A stretch of DNA of 64,000 nucleotides from Pseudomonas sp. ZH-FAD. GTDB lineage: Bacteria; Pseudomonadota; Gammaproteobacteria; Pseudomonadales; Pseudomonadaceae. Made by a program: the position numbers and the translations under genes. The notes beneath the pieces are model-generated. The model had not been told where the DNA came from. It worked only from the letters and a program-made list of their open reading frames with translations, and did no database searches. Position 1 is the first letter of the stretch; the number at the start of each line of letters is the position of its first letter. Of this stretch, positions 37,283 to 46,521 are shown in pieces. The stretch is taken from NCBI RefSeq assembly GCF_002803095.1, contig NZ_PGLR01000002.1:232145-296144 (forward strand). Reading direction: 5' to 3'.

Positions 37283-37789
37283 ATGACCCCACTGCACAAG
37301 CTCTACACCCTGTCCGGATGGTTGTCCGGCGTGTTTCTCGTCCTGATCTGTGTGCTGGTCGTGGCGCAGATCGTCGCCCGCCAACTGGGCACCATGGTGC
37401 CCGCCGCCGATGAGTTCGCCGCCTACGCGATGGCTGCATCGGGCTTTCTCGCCTTGCCCTACGCCCTGCAACGTGGCGCGCACATTCGTGTGGAACTGCT
37501 GTTGCGCCTGCTACCCGCTGGCGGTCGCCGTGTGGTCGATGCACTGGCCACGCTGGTCGGTTTGGGGATCGCCACCTATATGGCCTGGTACTGCGCGTTG
37601 TTCGTTCTGGAGTCCTACGAGTTCAAGGAAGTGTCGTCCGGCCTGTTACCGATTCCCATGTGGCTGCCACAGCTGCCGATGCTGCTGGGCACGCTGATTC
37701 TGGTGGTGGCCATGGCCGAGCGCCTGGTGCTGGTCTGCCAGGGCAAGCGCTTCGAAGCTGTCGAAGCCGGTACGGCGATGAGCGAGTGA
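37283..37789 (+). CDS. dctQ: TRAP transporter small permease DctQ
   Basis: A 168-residue inner-membrane protein with four membrane segments (about 10-33, 50-68, 90-110, 130-152) and the DctQ motif ADEFAAYAMAASGFLALPYALQRGAHIRVELLL. It forms the transporter with DctM. The start is the ATG at 37283; the TTG at 37277 is an alternative. Confidence 0.92.
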   Translation: MTPLHKLYTLSGWLSGVFLVLICVLVVAQIVARQLGTMVPAADEFAAYAMAASGFLALPYALQRGAHIRVELLLRLLPAGGRRVVDALATLVGLGIATYMAWYCALFVLESYEFKEVSSGLLPIPMWLPQLPMLLGTLILVVAMAERLVLVCQGKRFEAVEAGTAMSE

Positions 37790-37835
37790 GCCCGCTGGCT
37801 CGACCCTTAATTGCGGCCAGCGCCGCACTGCATTC

Positions 37836-39152
37836 GTGAGTGAACCCGTGGACTACACAATCATTACAATCACCCTGCTGCTGGCGCTGTTCGTGCTGCT
37901 TGGCGGCGGCGTCTGGGTTGCCCTGTCGTTGCTCGGCGTTGGCATCATCGGCATGGAGCTGTTCGGTGGTGCGCCGGCCGGTTCGATCCTCGCTTCCACC
38001 AGTTGGGCTTCCAGCGCCAGCTGGACATTGACGGCGCTGCCGCTGTTCATCTGGATGGGCGAGATTCTCTATCGCACCCGGCTTTCCGAAGACATGTTCA
38101 ATGGTCTGGCGCCATGGATGCGGGGCCTGCCGGGACGGCTGTTGCACGTCAACGTGTTCGGCTGCGGTCTGTTCGCCGCGGTCAGTGGCTCTTCCGCTGC
38201 CACCGCTGCCACCATCGGCCGTATCTCTCTGCCCGAGCTGAAGTCGCGCGGCTACCCGGAATCCATCGCCATGGGCTCGCTGGCCGGTGCCGGCACGCTC
38301 GGTTTGCTGATTCCGCCGTCGATCATGATGATCGTCTATGGCGTGGCGGCGCAGGTATCGATCTCGCGCCTGTTCATCGCCGGCATTCTGCCGGGCCTGC
38401 TGCTGCTAGCGATCTTCAGCGGCTACCTGATGCTCTGGTCTGCCTGCAATCGCAGCAAGCTGCCGGAGGAGGGCGAGCGCCTGCCGTTCATGGACAAACT
38501 GCGTCGGGCCAAACTGCTGATTCCGGTATTGGGCCTGATCGTCGCGGTGATCGGTTCGATCTACGGCGGCATCGCCACGGCCACCGAGGCAGCGGCTGTG
38601 GGGGTGGTCGGTGCGCTGCTGATCGCGCTGGTCTCGGGGGCGCTGACCCGGGAAACCTTCATGGCCAGCCTGATGGGCGCGGTATCCACCTCGTGCATGA
38701 TCTTCTTCATCCTGCTCGGCGCGGCGTACCTGACCTCGGCCATGAGCTTTACGGGGTTGCCGGCGGCGCTGGCCGACTGGATCATCGCCAAGCAGCTGTC
38801 GCCGTACCTGTTGCTGCTGGCGCTGACGTTGTTCTTCATCGCCCTGGGCTGCTTCCTCGACGGCATCTCGATCATCCTGCTGACCACCGCAGTGATTCTG
38901 CCGGCGGTGCAGGCTGCCGGGATCGATCTGCTGTGGTTCGGCATCTTCGTCATCCTGGTGGTGGAAATGGCGCAGATCACCCCGCCGGTGGGTTTCAACC
39001 TGTTCGTCATCCAGAACCTCACCGGACGCAACCTGGGTGCGGTGGCGCGTGCCAGCTTTCCGTTCTTCCTCCTGCTGGTGCTGGCGGCGATCCTCATCAC
39101 CTTGTTCCCGCAGATCGTGCTGGCGCTGCCCCAAGCGATGCGCGGCACCTGA
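37836..39152 (+). CDS. dctM: TRAP transporter large permease DctM
   Basis: A 438-residue inner-membrane protein with about 12 hydrophobic segments. It drives uptake with a sodium or proton gradient in TRAP systems. Diagnostic blocks are GCGLFAAVSGSSAATAATIGRI, GAGTLGLLIPPSIMMIVYG, and ITPPVGFNLFVIQ near the C-terminus. The start codon is GTG at 37836; GTG at 37848 is also possible since neither has a strong ribosome site. Confidence 0.93.
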   Translation: MSEPVDYTIITITLLLALFVLLGGGVWVALSLLGVGIIGMELFGGAPAGSILASTSWASSASWTLTALPLFIWMGEILYRTRLSEDMFNGLAPWMRGLPGRLLHVNVFGCGLFAAVSGSSAATAATIGRISLPELKSRGYPESIAMGSLAGAGTLGLLIPPSIMMIVYGVAAQVSISRLFIAGILPGLLLLAIFSGYLMLWSACNRSKLPEEGERLPFMDKLRRAKLLIPVLGLIVAVIGSIYGGIATATEAAAVGVVGALLIALVSGALTRETFMASLMGAVSTSCMIFFILLGAAYLTSAMSFTGLPAALADWIIAKQLSPYLLLLALTLFFIALGCFLDGISIILLTTAVILPAVQAAGIDLLWFGIFVILVVEMAQITPPVGFNLFVIQNLTGRNLGAVARASFPFFLLLVLAAILITLFPQIVLALPQAMRGT

Positions 39153-39160
39153 TCTCTCTC

Positions 39161-39204
39161 TGGCCCGCTCACGCTCCGCTGGCGGGCCATGGCTTTTTCT
39201 TTTT
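39161..39204 (+). terminator. Rho-independent terminator after dctM
   Basis: Stem tggcccgc / gcgggcca followed by tggctttttcttttt, 8 bases past the dctM stop. Confidence 0.85.
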
Positions 39205-39576
39205 GCACCGTGCCGGTGCAGCCTTGAAAGAAAATGTCGCAGCGCCGCAAGCGGTTGCGGGCCATCCCTCGTTAAGCTCGCTGGTTATATGTGACCAGTT
39301 GGTCGCTCCCTTCACGCCGGTCCGCATGCGACTCGCAAGTGTCATCGTCGCTTCATGGACTAACGTTGAACGAGCAGGCCGTTGAAAAACGTAGACGAGG
39401 CAGCCAGTGCAAGGCAAAAACAGGCGAAAAAGCGCAGTTTACGAGTTGTAAATGAGCATTTTGAACCTGTTTTTAACGCAGCAATGGCAACGTAGGTAGT
39501 TTTTCAACAGCCTGCTAATACCCAGCGGCAGCGATCCAGATGTCCTGTCGAACCACCAGCCCAATGGAGCAAAACC
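39205..39576. repeat. Intergenic region with MITE-like element, copy B
   Basis: The 142-base element at 39374-39515 is the most regular copy: ends gcaggccgttgaaaaac and gtttttcaacagcctgc are inverted, and interior arms caaaaacagg and cctgttttt are also inverted, so the whole unit can fold on itself. It lies about 60 bases before gdhB and may separate that gene from its original promoter. The rest of the gap shows no gene. Confidence 0.85.
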
Positions 39577-42500
39577 ATGGCGTTCTTTACGGCGGCCAGC
39601 AAAGCCGACTTCCAGCACCAACTGCAAGCGGCCCTGGCACAGCACGTGAGTGAGCAGGCGCTGCCACAAGTAGCCCTATTCGCCGAACAGTTCTTCGGCA
39701 TCATCGCCCTCGAAGAGTTGACCCAGCGGCGTCTGTCCGACCTGGTCGGCTGCACCCTGTCGGCCTGGCACATGCTGGAGCAGTTCGATCACGCCAAGCC
39801 GCAGGTGCGCACCTTCAACCCCGATTACGAGAAGCACGGCTGGCAGTCCACCCACACGGCGGTGGAGATCCTGCATGGCGATATCCCGTTCCTAGTCGAC
39901 TCGGTGCGCATGGAACTCAATCGCCATGGCTACAGCATCCACACCCTGCAGAACAGCGTGTTCAGCGTGCGCCGCGACAAGAATGGCCAACTGCTGGAAA
40001 TTCTCCCGCGTGGTACTCAGGGCGAGGGTGTGCTGCAGGAAGCGCTGATGTTCCTGGAAATCGACCGTTGCTCCAGCTCTGCGGAACTGAAAACCCTGGA
40101 GAGGGCCATTCACGAAGTCTTCAGTGATGTGCGCATGAGCGTCGCCGACTTCCAAGCGATGAAGGCCAAGGCGCGCGAACTGCTGGCCTGGCTGGATCGC
40201 GCCAAGCTCAAGGTGGACAAGGCCGAGCTGGATGAGATCAAGGTCTACCTGAACTGGTTGCTGGATAACCACTTCACCTTCCTCGGCTACGAGGAATTCA
40301 CCGTCGTGCCGACCGCCGATGGCGGCAGCATGGTCTACGACGAGAAATCCCTGCTCGGTTTGTCCAAGCGTCTGCGCACCGGACTGTCCGCCGAGGAACT
40401 GCACATCGAAGCAGAGGCGGTGGCCTACCTGCGCGAGCCCCAACTGCTGTCCTTCGCCAAGGCTGCGGTACCGAGCCGTGTACACCGGCCGGCCTATCCG
40501 GATTTCGTCTCCATCCGCGAACTCGATGCCAAGGGCAACGTGGTCAAGGAATGTCGTTTCATGGGCCTGTACACCACCTCGGTGTATGCCGAGAGCGTGT
40601 GGAACATCCCTTACATCCGCCGCAAGGTGGACGTGATCAAGCAGCGCTCGGGCTTCGACAGCAGTGCTCACCTGGGCAAGGAGCTGGCCCAGGTGCTGGA
40701 AGTGCTGCCGCGTGACGACCTGTTCCAGACCCCGGTGGACGACCTGTTCAACACCGCGCTGTCCATCGTGCAGATCCAGGAGCGCAACAAGATTCGCGTG
40801 TTCCTGCGTCGCGATCCCTACGGCCGCTTCTGCTACTGCCTGGCCTACGTGCCGCGCGACGTCTATTCCACCGAAACCCGGATGAAGATCCAGCAGGTGC
40901 TGATGGAGCGTCTGCAGGCCACCGATTGCGAGTTCTGGACCTTCTTCTCCGAGTCGGTGCTGGCACGCGTGCAGTTCATCCTGCGTGTCGACCCGAAGAA
41001 CAAGACCCAGATCGACCCCGTGCTTCTGGAGAAGGAGGTCATCCAGGCCTGCCGTTCGTGGAAGGACGACTACGCCAGCCTGATGGTCGAAAGCCTCGGC
41101 GAAGCGCTGGGCACCAACGTCCTGGCCGAATTTCCCGGCGGCTTCCCGGCTGGTTACCGCGAGCGTTTCGCTCCGCACTCGGCGGTGGTGGACATGCAGC
41201 ATCTGCTCAGCCTGAGCAACGACAAGCCGCTGGTGATGAGCTTCTACCAGCCATTGGCCCAGGCAGGGCAGCAACTGCACTGCAAGCTGTATCACGCCGA
41301 TACACCGCTGCCGCTGTCCGACGTGCTGCCGATTCTGGAGAACCTTGGCCTGCGTGTGCTTGGCGAGTTCCCCTACAAGCTGCGCCGCAATGATGGCCGC
41401 GAGTTCTGGATCCACGACTTCGCCTTCACCTACGCCGAGGGCCTGGACGTCGACATCCAGCAGCTCAACGACACCCTGCAGGACGCCTTCATTCACATCG
41501 TCGGTGGCGATGCCGAGAACGATGCATTCAACCGCCTGGTGCTGACCGCCGCCATGCCCTGGCGTGAAGTGGCGCTGCTGCGTGCCTACGCGCGCTACCT
41601 GAAGCAGATCCGCCTGGGCTTCGACCTCAGCTATATCGCTGCGACCCTGATCAACCACGCCGACATCGCCAAGGAGCTGGTGCGCCTGTTCCGCACCCGT
41701 TTCTACCTCGCGCGCAAGCTCACCGCCGAGGATCTGGAAGACAAGCAGCAGAAGCTCGAACAGGCCATCCTCGCCGCGCTGGACAACGTCGCCGTGCTCA
41801 ACGAAGACCGCATCCTGCGGCGCTACCTGGACCTGATCAAAGCCACCCTGCGCACCAACTTCTTCCAGGCCGATGCCAGCGGCGCGGCCAAGTCCTATTT
41901 CAGCTTCAAGCTCAGCCCGCGCCTGATCCCGGAGATTCCACGGCCGGTGCCGAAGTTCGAGATCTTCGTCTACAGCCCGCGCGTCGAAGGTGTGCACCTG
42001 CGCTTCGGTGACGTCGCTCGCGGCGGCCTGCGCTGGTCGGATCGTGAAGAGGACTTCCGCACCGAGGTGCTCGGCCTGGTCAAGGCGCAGCAGGTAAAGA
42101 ACGCGGTGATCGTGCCGATGGGGGCCAAGGGTGGCTTCGTGCCGCGCCGGATGCCGGTCGGTGGTTCGCGTGACGAGGTGATGGCCGAGGGCATCGCCTG
42201 CTACCGCATCTTCATCAGTGGCCTGCTGGACATCACCGACAACCTCAAGGAAGGCGAGGTAGTCCCGCCGCAGAACGTCGTACGTCACGACGCCGATGAC
42301 CCCTATCTGGTGGTGGCGGCGGACAAGGGCACCGCGACCTTCTCCGACATCGCCAACGGCATCGCCGCCGAATATGACTTCTGGCTCGGTGACGCCTTCG
42401 CCTCCGGCGGCTCGGCCGGCTACGACCACAAGGGCATGGGCATCACCGCCAAGGGCGGCTGGGTTTCGGTGCAGCGTCACTTCCGCGAGCGCGGCATCGA

Positions 42501-44418
42501 CGTGCAGAAGGACAACGTTACCGTGATCGGCATTGGCGACATGGCCGGCGACGTGTTCGGCAATGGCCTGCTGCTGTCGGAAAGCCTGCAGCTGGTAGCG
42601 GCCTTCAACCACATGCACATCTTCATCGACCCGAACCCGGATGCGGCCAAGAGCTTCGTCGAGCGCAAGCGTTTGTTCGAGCTGCCGCGTTCGAGCTGGG
42701 CCGATTACGACGCCAAGCTGATCTCCGATGGCGGCGGCATCTTCCTGCGCAGCGCCAAGAGCATCGCCATCACCCCGCAGATGAAGGCGCGCTTCGACAT
42801 TGCTGCCGACAAGCTGGCGCCTACCGAGCTGCTCAACGCGCTGCTCAAGGCACCGGTCGACCTGCTGTGGAACGGCGGTATCGGCACCTACGTCAAATCC
42901 AGCAAGGAAAGCCACGCCGACGTCGGCGACAAGGCCAACGATGCGCTGCGCGTGGACGGTCGCGAACTGCGCGCCAAGGTGGTGGGCGAGGGCGGCAACC
43001 TGGGCATGACCCAGCTCGGTCGTGTCGAGTTCGGTCTGCATGGCGGCGCCAGCAACACCGACTTCATCGACAACGCCGGTGGCGTGGACTGCTCCGACCA
43101 CGAGGTGAACATCAAGATCCTGCTGGGCGAGATCGTCTCCGCTGGCGACATGACCGAGAAGCAGCGCAACAAGCTGCTGGCCGAGATGACCGACGATGTG
43201 TCCGAGCTGGTGCTGGGCAACAACTACAAGCAGACCCAGGCGCTGTCGCTGGCCGAGCGCCGCGCCCGCGAGCGTGTCGGCGAGTACAAGCGCCTGATGA
43301 ACGCGCTGGAAAGCGCCGGCAAGCTCGACCGCGCCCTGGAGTTCCTGCCTTCGGACGAGGAGCTGAACGAGCGCGCCACCAACGGCCAGGGCTTGACCCG
43401 GCCGGAGCTGTCGGTGCTGATCTCCTACAGCAAGATCGACCTCAAGGAATCCTTGCTCAAGTCCCTGGTGCCGGACGACGACTACCTGGCGCGCGAGATG
43501 GAGACCGCCTTCCCGGCAATCCTCACCGAGAAGTTCGGCGACGCCATGCGCCGTCACCGCCTCAAGCGCGAAATCGTCAGCACGCAGATCGCCAACGACC
43601 TGGTCAACCACATGGGCATCACCTTCGTGCAGCGCCTGAAGGAGTCCACCGGCATGAGCGCGGCCAACGTCGCTGGCGCCTACGTCATCGTGCGTGATCT
43701 GTTCCGCCTGCCGCACTGGTGGTCGCAGATCGAGGCGCTGGACTACAAGGTATCGGCCGATCTGCAACTGCAGTTGATGGACGAACTCATGCGTCTGGGC
43801 CGCCGCGCTACCCGCTGGTTCCTGCGCAGCCGCCGTAACGAGCTGGACGCCGCGCGCGACGTGGCGCATTTCGCACCGCGCATCGAAGCGCTGGTCGGCC
43901 GTCTGGACGAACTGCTCGAAGGCCCGGCCCGCGAGCAGTGGCTGGCGCGCTACCAGAGCTTCGTCGAGGCCGGTACGCCGGAAGAGCTGGCCCGCGTGGT
44001 CGCCGGCACCAGCCATCTGTACACCCTGCTACCGATCATCGAAGCAGCGGATGTCACCGGCAAGGATGCCAGTGAAGTGGCGACTGCCTACTTCGCCGTT
44101 GGCGGCTCCCTGGAGCTGTCCTGGTACCTGCAGCAGATCACCAATCTGCCGGTGGAGAACAACTGGCAGGCGCTGGCCCGCGAGGCCTTCCGTGATGATC
44201 TGGACTGGCAGCAGCGTGCGATCACCGTGTCGGTGCTGCAGATGGCCGATGGTCCGCAGGAAATCGAAGCGCGCGTGGCCCTGTGGCTCGACCAGCATCA
44301 ACGCCTGGTCGACCGCTGGAAGGCGATGCTGGCCGAGCTGCGTTCGGCGACCGGCACCGACTACGCCATGTACGCGGTGGCCAACCGCGAGCTGATGGAC
44401 CTGGCGCAAAGCGCCTGA
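39577..44418 (+). CDS. gdhB: NAD-specific glutamate dehydrogenase, 180-kDa type
   Basis: A 1613-residue cytoplasmic enzyme of the large GDH class (about 180 kDa) that oxidises glutamate to 2-oxoglutarate and ammonia with NAD+. The N-terminal third carries ACT-like regulatory regions; the catalytic region (about 800-1200) has RFGDVARGGLRWSDREEDFRTEVLGLVKAQQVKNAVIVPMGAKGGF and GIGDMAGDVFGNG, the dinucleotide-binding loop. Length matches other bacterial members. It uses the glutamate made by the nearby 5-oxoprolinase genes, so the two could form one catabolic route, though this gene is ordinary core genome. Confidence 0.96.
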   Translation: MAFFTAASKADFQHQLQAALAQHVSEQALPQVALFAEQFFGIIALEELTQRRLSDLVGCTLSAWHMLEQFDHAKPQVRTFNPDYEKHGWQSTHTAVEILHGDIPFLVDSVRMELNRHGYSIHTLQNSVFSVRRDKNGQLLEILPRGTQGEGVLQEALMFLEIDRCSSSAELKTLERAIHEVFSDVRMSVADFQAMKAKARELLAWLDRAKLKVDKAELDEIKVYLNWLLDNHFTFLGYEEFTVVPTADGGSMVYDEKSLLGLSKRLRTGLSAEELHIEAEAVAYLREPQLLSFAKAAVPSRVHRPAYPDFVSIRELDAKGNVVKECRFMGLYTTSVYAESVWNIPYIRRKVDVIKQRSGFDSSAHLGKELAQVLEVLPRDDLFQTPVDDLFNTALSIVQIQERNKIRVFLRRDPYGRFCYCLAYVPRDVYSTETRMKIQQVLMERLQATDCEFWTFFSESVLARVQFILRVDPKNKTQIDPVLLEKEVIQACRSWKDDYASLMVESLGEALGTNVLAEFPGGFPAGYRERFAPHSAVVDMQHLLSLSNDKPLVMSFYQPLAQAGQQLHCKLYHADTPLPLSDVLPILENLGLRVLGEFPYKLRRNDGREFWIHDFAFTYAEGLDVDIQQLNDTLQDAFIHIVGGDAENDAFNRLVLTAAMPWREVALLRAYARYLKQIRLGFDLSYIAATLINHADIAKELVRLFRTRFYLARKLTAEDLEDKQQKLEQAILAALDNVAVLNEDRILRRYLDLIKATLRTNFFQADASGAAKSYFSFKLSPRLIPEIPRPVPKFEIFVYSPRVEGVHLRFGDVARGGLRWSDREEDFRTEVLGLVKAQQVKNAVIVPMGAKGGFVPRRMPVGGSRDEVMAEGIACYRIFISGLLDITDNLKEGEVVPPQNVVRHDADDPYLVVAADKGTATFSDIANGIAAEYDFWLGDAFASGGSAGYDHKGMGITAKGGWVSVQRHFRERGIDVQKDNVTVIGIGDMAGDVFGNGLLLSESLQLVAAFNHMHIFIDPNPDAAKSFVERKRLFELPRSSWADYDAKLISDGGGIFLRSAKSIAITPQMKARFDIAADKLAPTELLNALLKAPVDLLWNGGIGTYVKSSKESHADVGDKANDALRVDGRELRAKVVGEGGNLGMTQLGRVEFGLHGGASNTDFIDNAGGVDCSDHEVNIKILLGEIVSAGDMTEKQRNKLLAEMTDDVSELVLGNNYKQTQALSLAERRARERVGEYKRLMNALESAGKLDRALEFLPSDEELNERATNGQGLTRPELSVLISYSKIDLKESLLKSLVPDDDYLAREMETAFPAILTEKFGDAMRRHRLKREIVSTQIANDLVNHMGITFVQRLKESTGMSAANVAGAYVIVRDLFRLPHWWSQIEALDYKVSADLQLQLMDELMRLGRRATRWFLRSRRNELDAARDVAHFAPRIEALVGRLDELLEGPAREQWLARYQSFVEAGTPEELARVVAGTSHLYTLLPIIEAADVTGKDASEVATAYFAVGGSLELSWYLQQITNLPVENNWQALAREAFRDDLDWQQRAITVSVLQMADGPQEIEARVALWLDQHQRLVDRWKAMLAELRSATGTDYAMYAVANRELMDLAQSA

Positions 44419-44438
44419 GCCGTGCGCTGAAATAAAAG

Positions 44439-44467
44439 AGCCCCGCCAAGTGCGGGGCTTCTTTTTG
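44439..44467 (+). terminator. Rho-independent terminator after gdhB
   Basis: Stem agccccgc / gcggggct with a 5-base loop, followed by tcttttt. Confidence 0.9.
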
Positions 44468-44490
44468 TAGGGCGGTATTCACAGGCTTAC

Positions 44491-44550
44491 GTAGCCCGGA
44501 TGAAATCCGGGGAATTTTGCCGCCGATGTCCCGGATTGCATCCGGGCTAC
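44491..44550. repeat. REP inverted pair
   Basis: Units gtagcccggatgaaatccgg and ccggattgcatccgggctac face each other between gdhB and the convergent M48 protease gene. Confidence 0.95.
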
Positions 44551-44562
44551 TACGCTGCTGTC

Positions 44563-44612
44563 GGTGCGCGCAGCGCACCCTAAGAGATGGAGTAGGGTGC
44601 GCTGCGCGCACC
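44563..44612. repeat. Perfect 19-base inverted repeat
   Basis: Arms GGTGCGCGCAGCGCACCCT and its exact reverse complement are separated by 12 bases (aagagatggagt). It lies between the REP pair and the M48 protease stop (44626) and could end that minus-strand transcript, although a T run is lacking. Confidence 0.9.
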
Positions 44613-44625
44613 GCCATGCTCCGAA

Positions 44626-46059
44626 TCAGCGCAGCATCTGCTCGACCAGGCGCTTCTCCTCGGAGAGTTCGCGCTGACGGGCATCGATGCGCGAGGCCAG
44701 CTGGAAGTTGTTGCTGGCGCGGCGCTTGGCGAAGTCCAGCTGCTCGATGGCCTGGTTGTAGTCGCCGACCAGGGCGAAGAACTCCGCGCGTGCCTGGTGC
44801 AGGCCGATGGTATTGCCACTCAGGCCGCGTACCTCGGCGACCTGATACCAGACGTCCGGGTCCTTGGCGCGAGTCTTGAGCAGATTGTCCAGGGCGCGCT
44901 CGGCATCGGCGATGCGTTGCTGCTTGAGCAGCAGATCGACGCGAGCCTGCTGCAATGGGTAGTTGCTCGGGTAGAGGGTGAACATGCGCTCCAGACGACG
45001 CTCGGCGGCGTCCAGGCGATTGGCCGCCATATCCAGCTCGATCTGCGCCAGGTTGTAGGTGATGTCGTCCGGGGTCTTGCTCAGCAGTGGCGCCAGGGTT
45101 TCACCGGCCTCGGCGAGTTGGCCGGTTTTCATCTGCGCCAGTACCAGGCCGTAGCGTGCGGCATCGAGGCCGGGGTTCTCGTCGAGCATGGCGCGAAAAC
45201 GCTTGGCCGCGACGCCCGGCGTCTCTTCGTAGGTCAGTTGCACGCGGGCGCGCATCTGCTGGTAGCGCAAGCTGTCTTCACGGCCCGTGGCCGGGTACTG
45301 CTCGGCGCGGTTGCGGGTGTCGGCAATACGCGATTCCGACACCGGGTGGGTCAGCAGGAATTCCGGCGGGCGGGCGTCGTAACGGTACTGACGCATCAGC
45401 CGTTCGAACATCAGCGGCATGGCGCGTGGGTCGTAGCCGGCCTTTTCCAGGTTGACCAGGCCGATGCGGTCGGCCTCCTGTTCGTTTTGCCGGGAGAAAC
45501 GCCGTTGTTCCTGAATGGCAGCGGCCTGGGTCGACATGATCGCTGCCATACCGGCATCGCCGGCGCCGGCCGCCGCGGCGACAATGCCGGCGAGCATGGC
45601 CGCCATCATTGGCAGCTGCATGCGTTGCTGGGCCTCGACGCCACGGGCGAAGTGGCGCTGCGACAAGTGCGCCAATTCGTGCGCCATGACCGAGGCGTAC
45701 TCGGCTTCGGTCTGGGCATAAAGGAACAGGCCACCGTTGACCCCGACGATCCCGCCGGGGGCGGCGAAGGCGTTGAGCTGCGGGCTGTTGAGCAACACGA
45801 ACTCCAGGCGGCGGTCCTGCAACTGGCTGGTTTCCGACAGGCGATAGACGCTGGACTCGACGAAATCCTTCAGTTGCGGGTCGTCCAGTTGCGAAACCTG
45901 GCCACGCAGCAGGCCGAGCCAGGCACGGCCGAGCTGGTGTTCTTGCTGGGGCGAGACGATCGAGGAGCTGGCGTCGCCTAGCGACGGCAGGTCACTGGCA
46001 CCGGTGTGGGCGGCGAACAGGCAGGCCAGCGTCAGCAGGGTGGGGCGCAGAAAAGTCAT
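44626..46059 (-). CDS. bepA: Periplasmic M48 metalloprotease with TPRs, BepA-like
   Basis: A 477-residue exported protein: signal peptide (MTFLRPTLLTLACLFAAHTGA), M48 protease domain with HELAH (zinc motif in VMAHELAHLSQRH) and the third ligand in EQEADRIG, then a TPR domain from about residue 300. This is the architecture of BepA (YfgC), which helps assemble or degrade outer-membrane proteins such as LptD with the BAM complex. The start is at 46059; the frame upstream overlaps the tusA-like promoter. It is divergent from the tusA-like gene. Confidence 0.92.
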   Translation of the reverse strand: MTFLRPTLLTLACLFAAHTGASDLPSLGDASSSIVSPQQEHQLGRAWLGLLRGQVSQLDDPQLKDFVESSVYRLSETSQLQDRRLEFVLLNSPQLNAFAAPGGIVGVNGGLFLYAQTEAEYASVMAHELAHLSQRHFARGVEAQQRMQLPMMAAMLAGIVAAAAGAGDAGMAAIMSTQAAAIQEQRRFSRQNEQEADRIGLVNLEKAGYDPRAMPLMFERLMRQYRYDARPPEFLLTHPVSESRIADTRNRAEQYPATGREDSLRYQQMRARVQLTYEETPGVAAKRFRAMLDENPGLDAARYGLVLAQMKTGQLAEAGETLAPLLSKTPDDITYNLAQIELDMAANRLDAAERRLERMFTLYPSNYPLQQARVDLLLKQQRIADAERALDNLLKTRAKDPDVWYQVAEVRGLSGNTIGLHQARAEFFALVGDYNQAIEQLDFAKRRASNNFQLASRIDARQRELSEEKRLVEQMLR

Positions 46060-46164
46060 GCACTCAGGGCTCTCGGGAGGCAAAGGCGTTACTGTAGCCG
46101 GCCAGCTACCGCGCTGGCCAGGGTTGTGGCGGCTTGGGTATCCTAGCCGACCTATCAGGAGTAG

Positions 46165-46407
46165 ATGATGACAGACGTACCGGCTTTCGATGCTGAACTC
46201 GATGCCTGCGGGCTGAGCTGCCCGCTGCCCTTGCTCAAGGCCAAGCTCGAACTCAATCGCCTGGCCAGTGGCGCGGTGCTCAAGGTCAGCGCCACTGACG
46301 CCGGCTCGCAGCGCGACTTTCGCGCCTTCGCCAGCCTGGCCGGGCATGCGCTGCTGCATGAAGAGCTCGAGGCAGGCGTTTACCGCTATTGGCTGCGCAA
46401 GGCCTGA
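46165..46407 (+). CDS. TusA-family sulfur carrier
   Basis: An 80-residue TusA/SirA-like protein with the CPxP active site in LDACGLSCPLPLLKAK; the catalytic cysteine is the second one. Members carry a persulfide sulfur. At this position P. aeruginosa has PA1006, reported to matter for molybdenum cofactor homeostasis and nitrate respiration, so a similar role is likely. A second ATG at 46168 could also serve as the start. Confidence 0.92.
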   Translation: MMTDVPAFDAELDACGLSCPLPLLKAKLELNRLASGAVLKVSATDAGSQRDFRAFASLAGHALLHEELEAGVYRYWLRKA

Positions 46408-46521
46408 ACAGCTGTTGCAGCTTGAAACATATCCCCGTGGTCATTCATGCGCGGCGTGCGCCATTTTTCATATGGCGGGCGTAGTGAAAGAGCCGGCTTT
46501 TCTCTGCGTTAAGGAATTCTG

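Noticed and set aside
39892..44016. 1374-codon open frame antisense to gdhB
   Set aside because: It mirrors the codon pattern of the real gene (GC-rich third positions leave few stops on the other strand). No ribosome site, domain or signal is seen.
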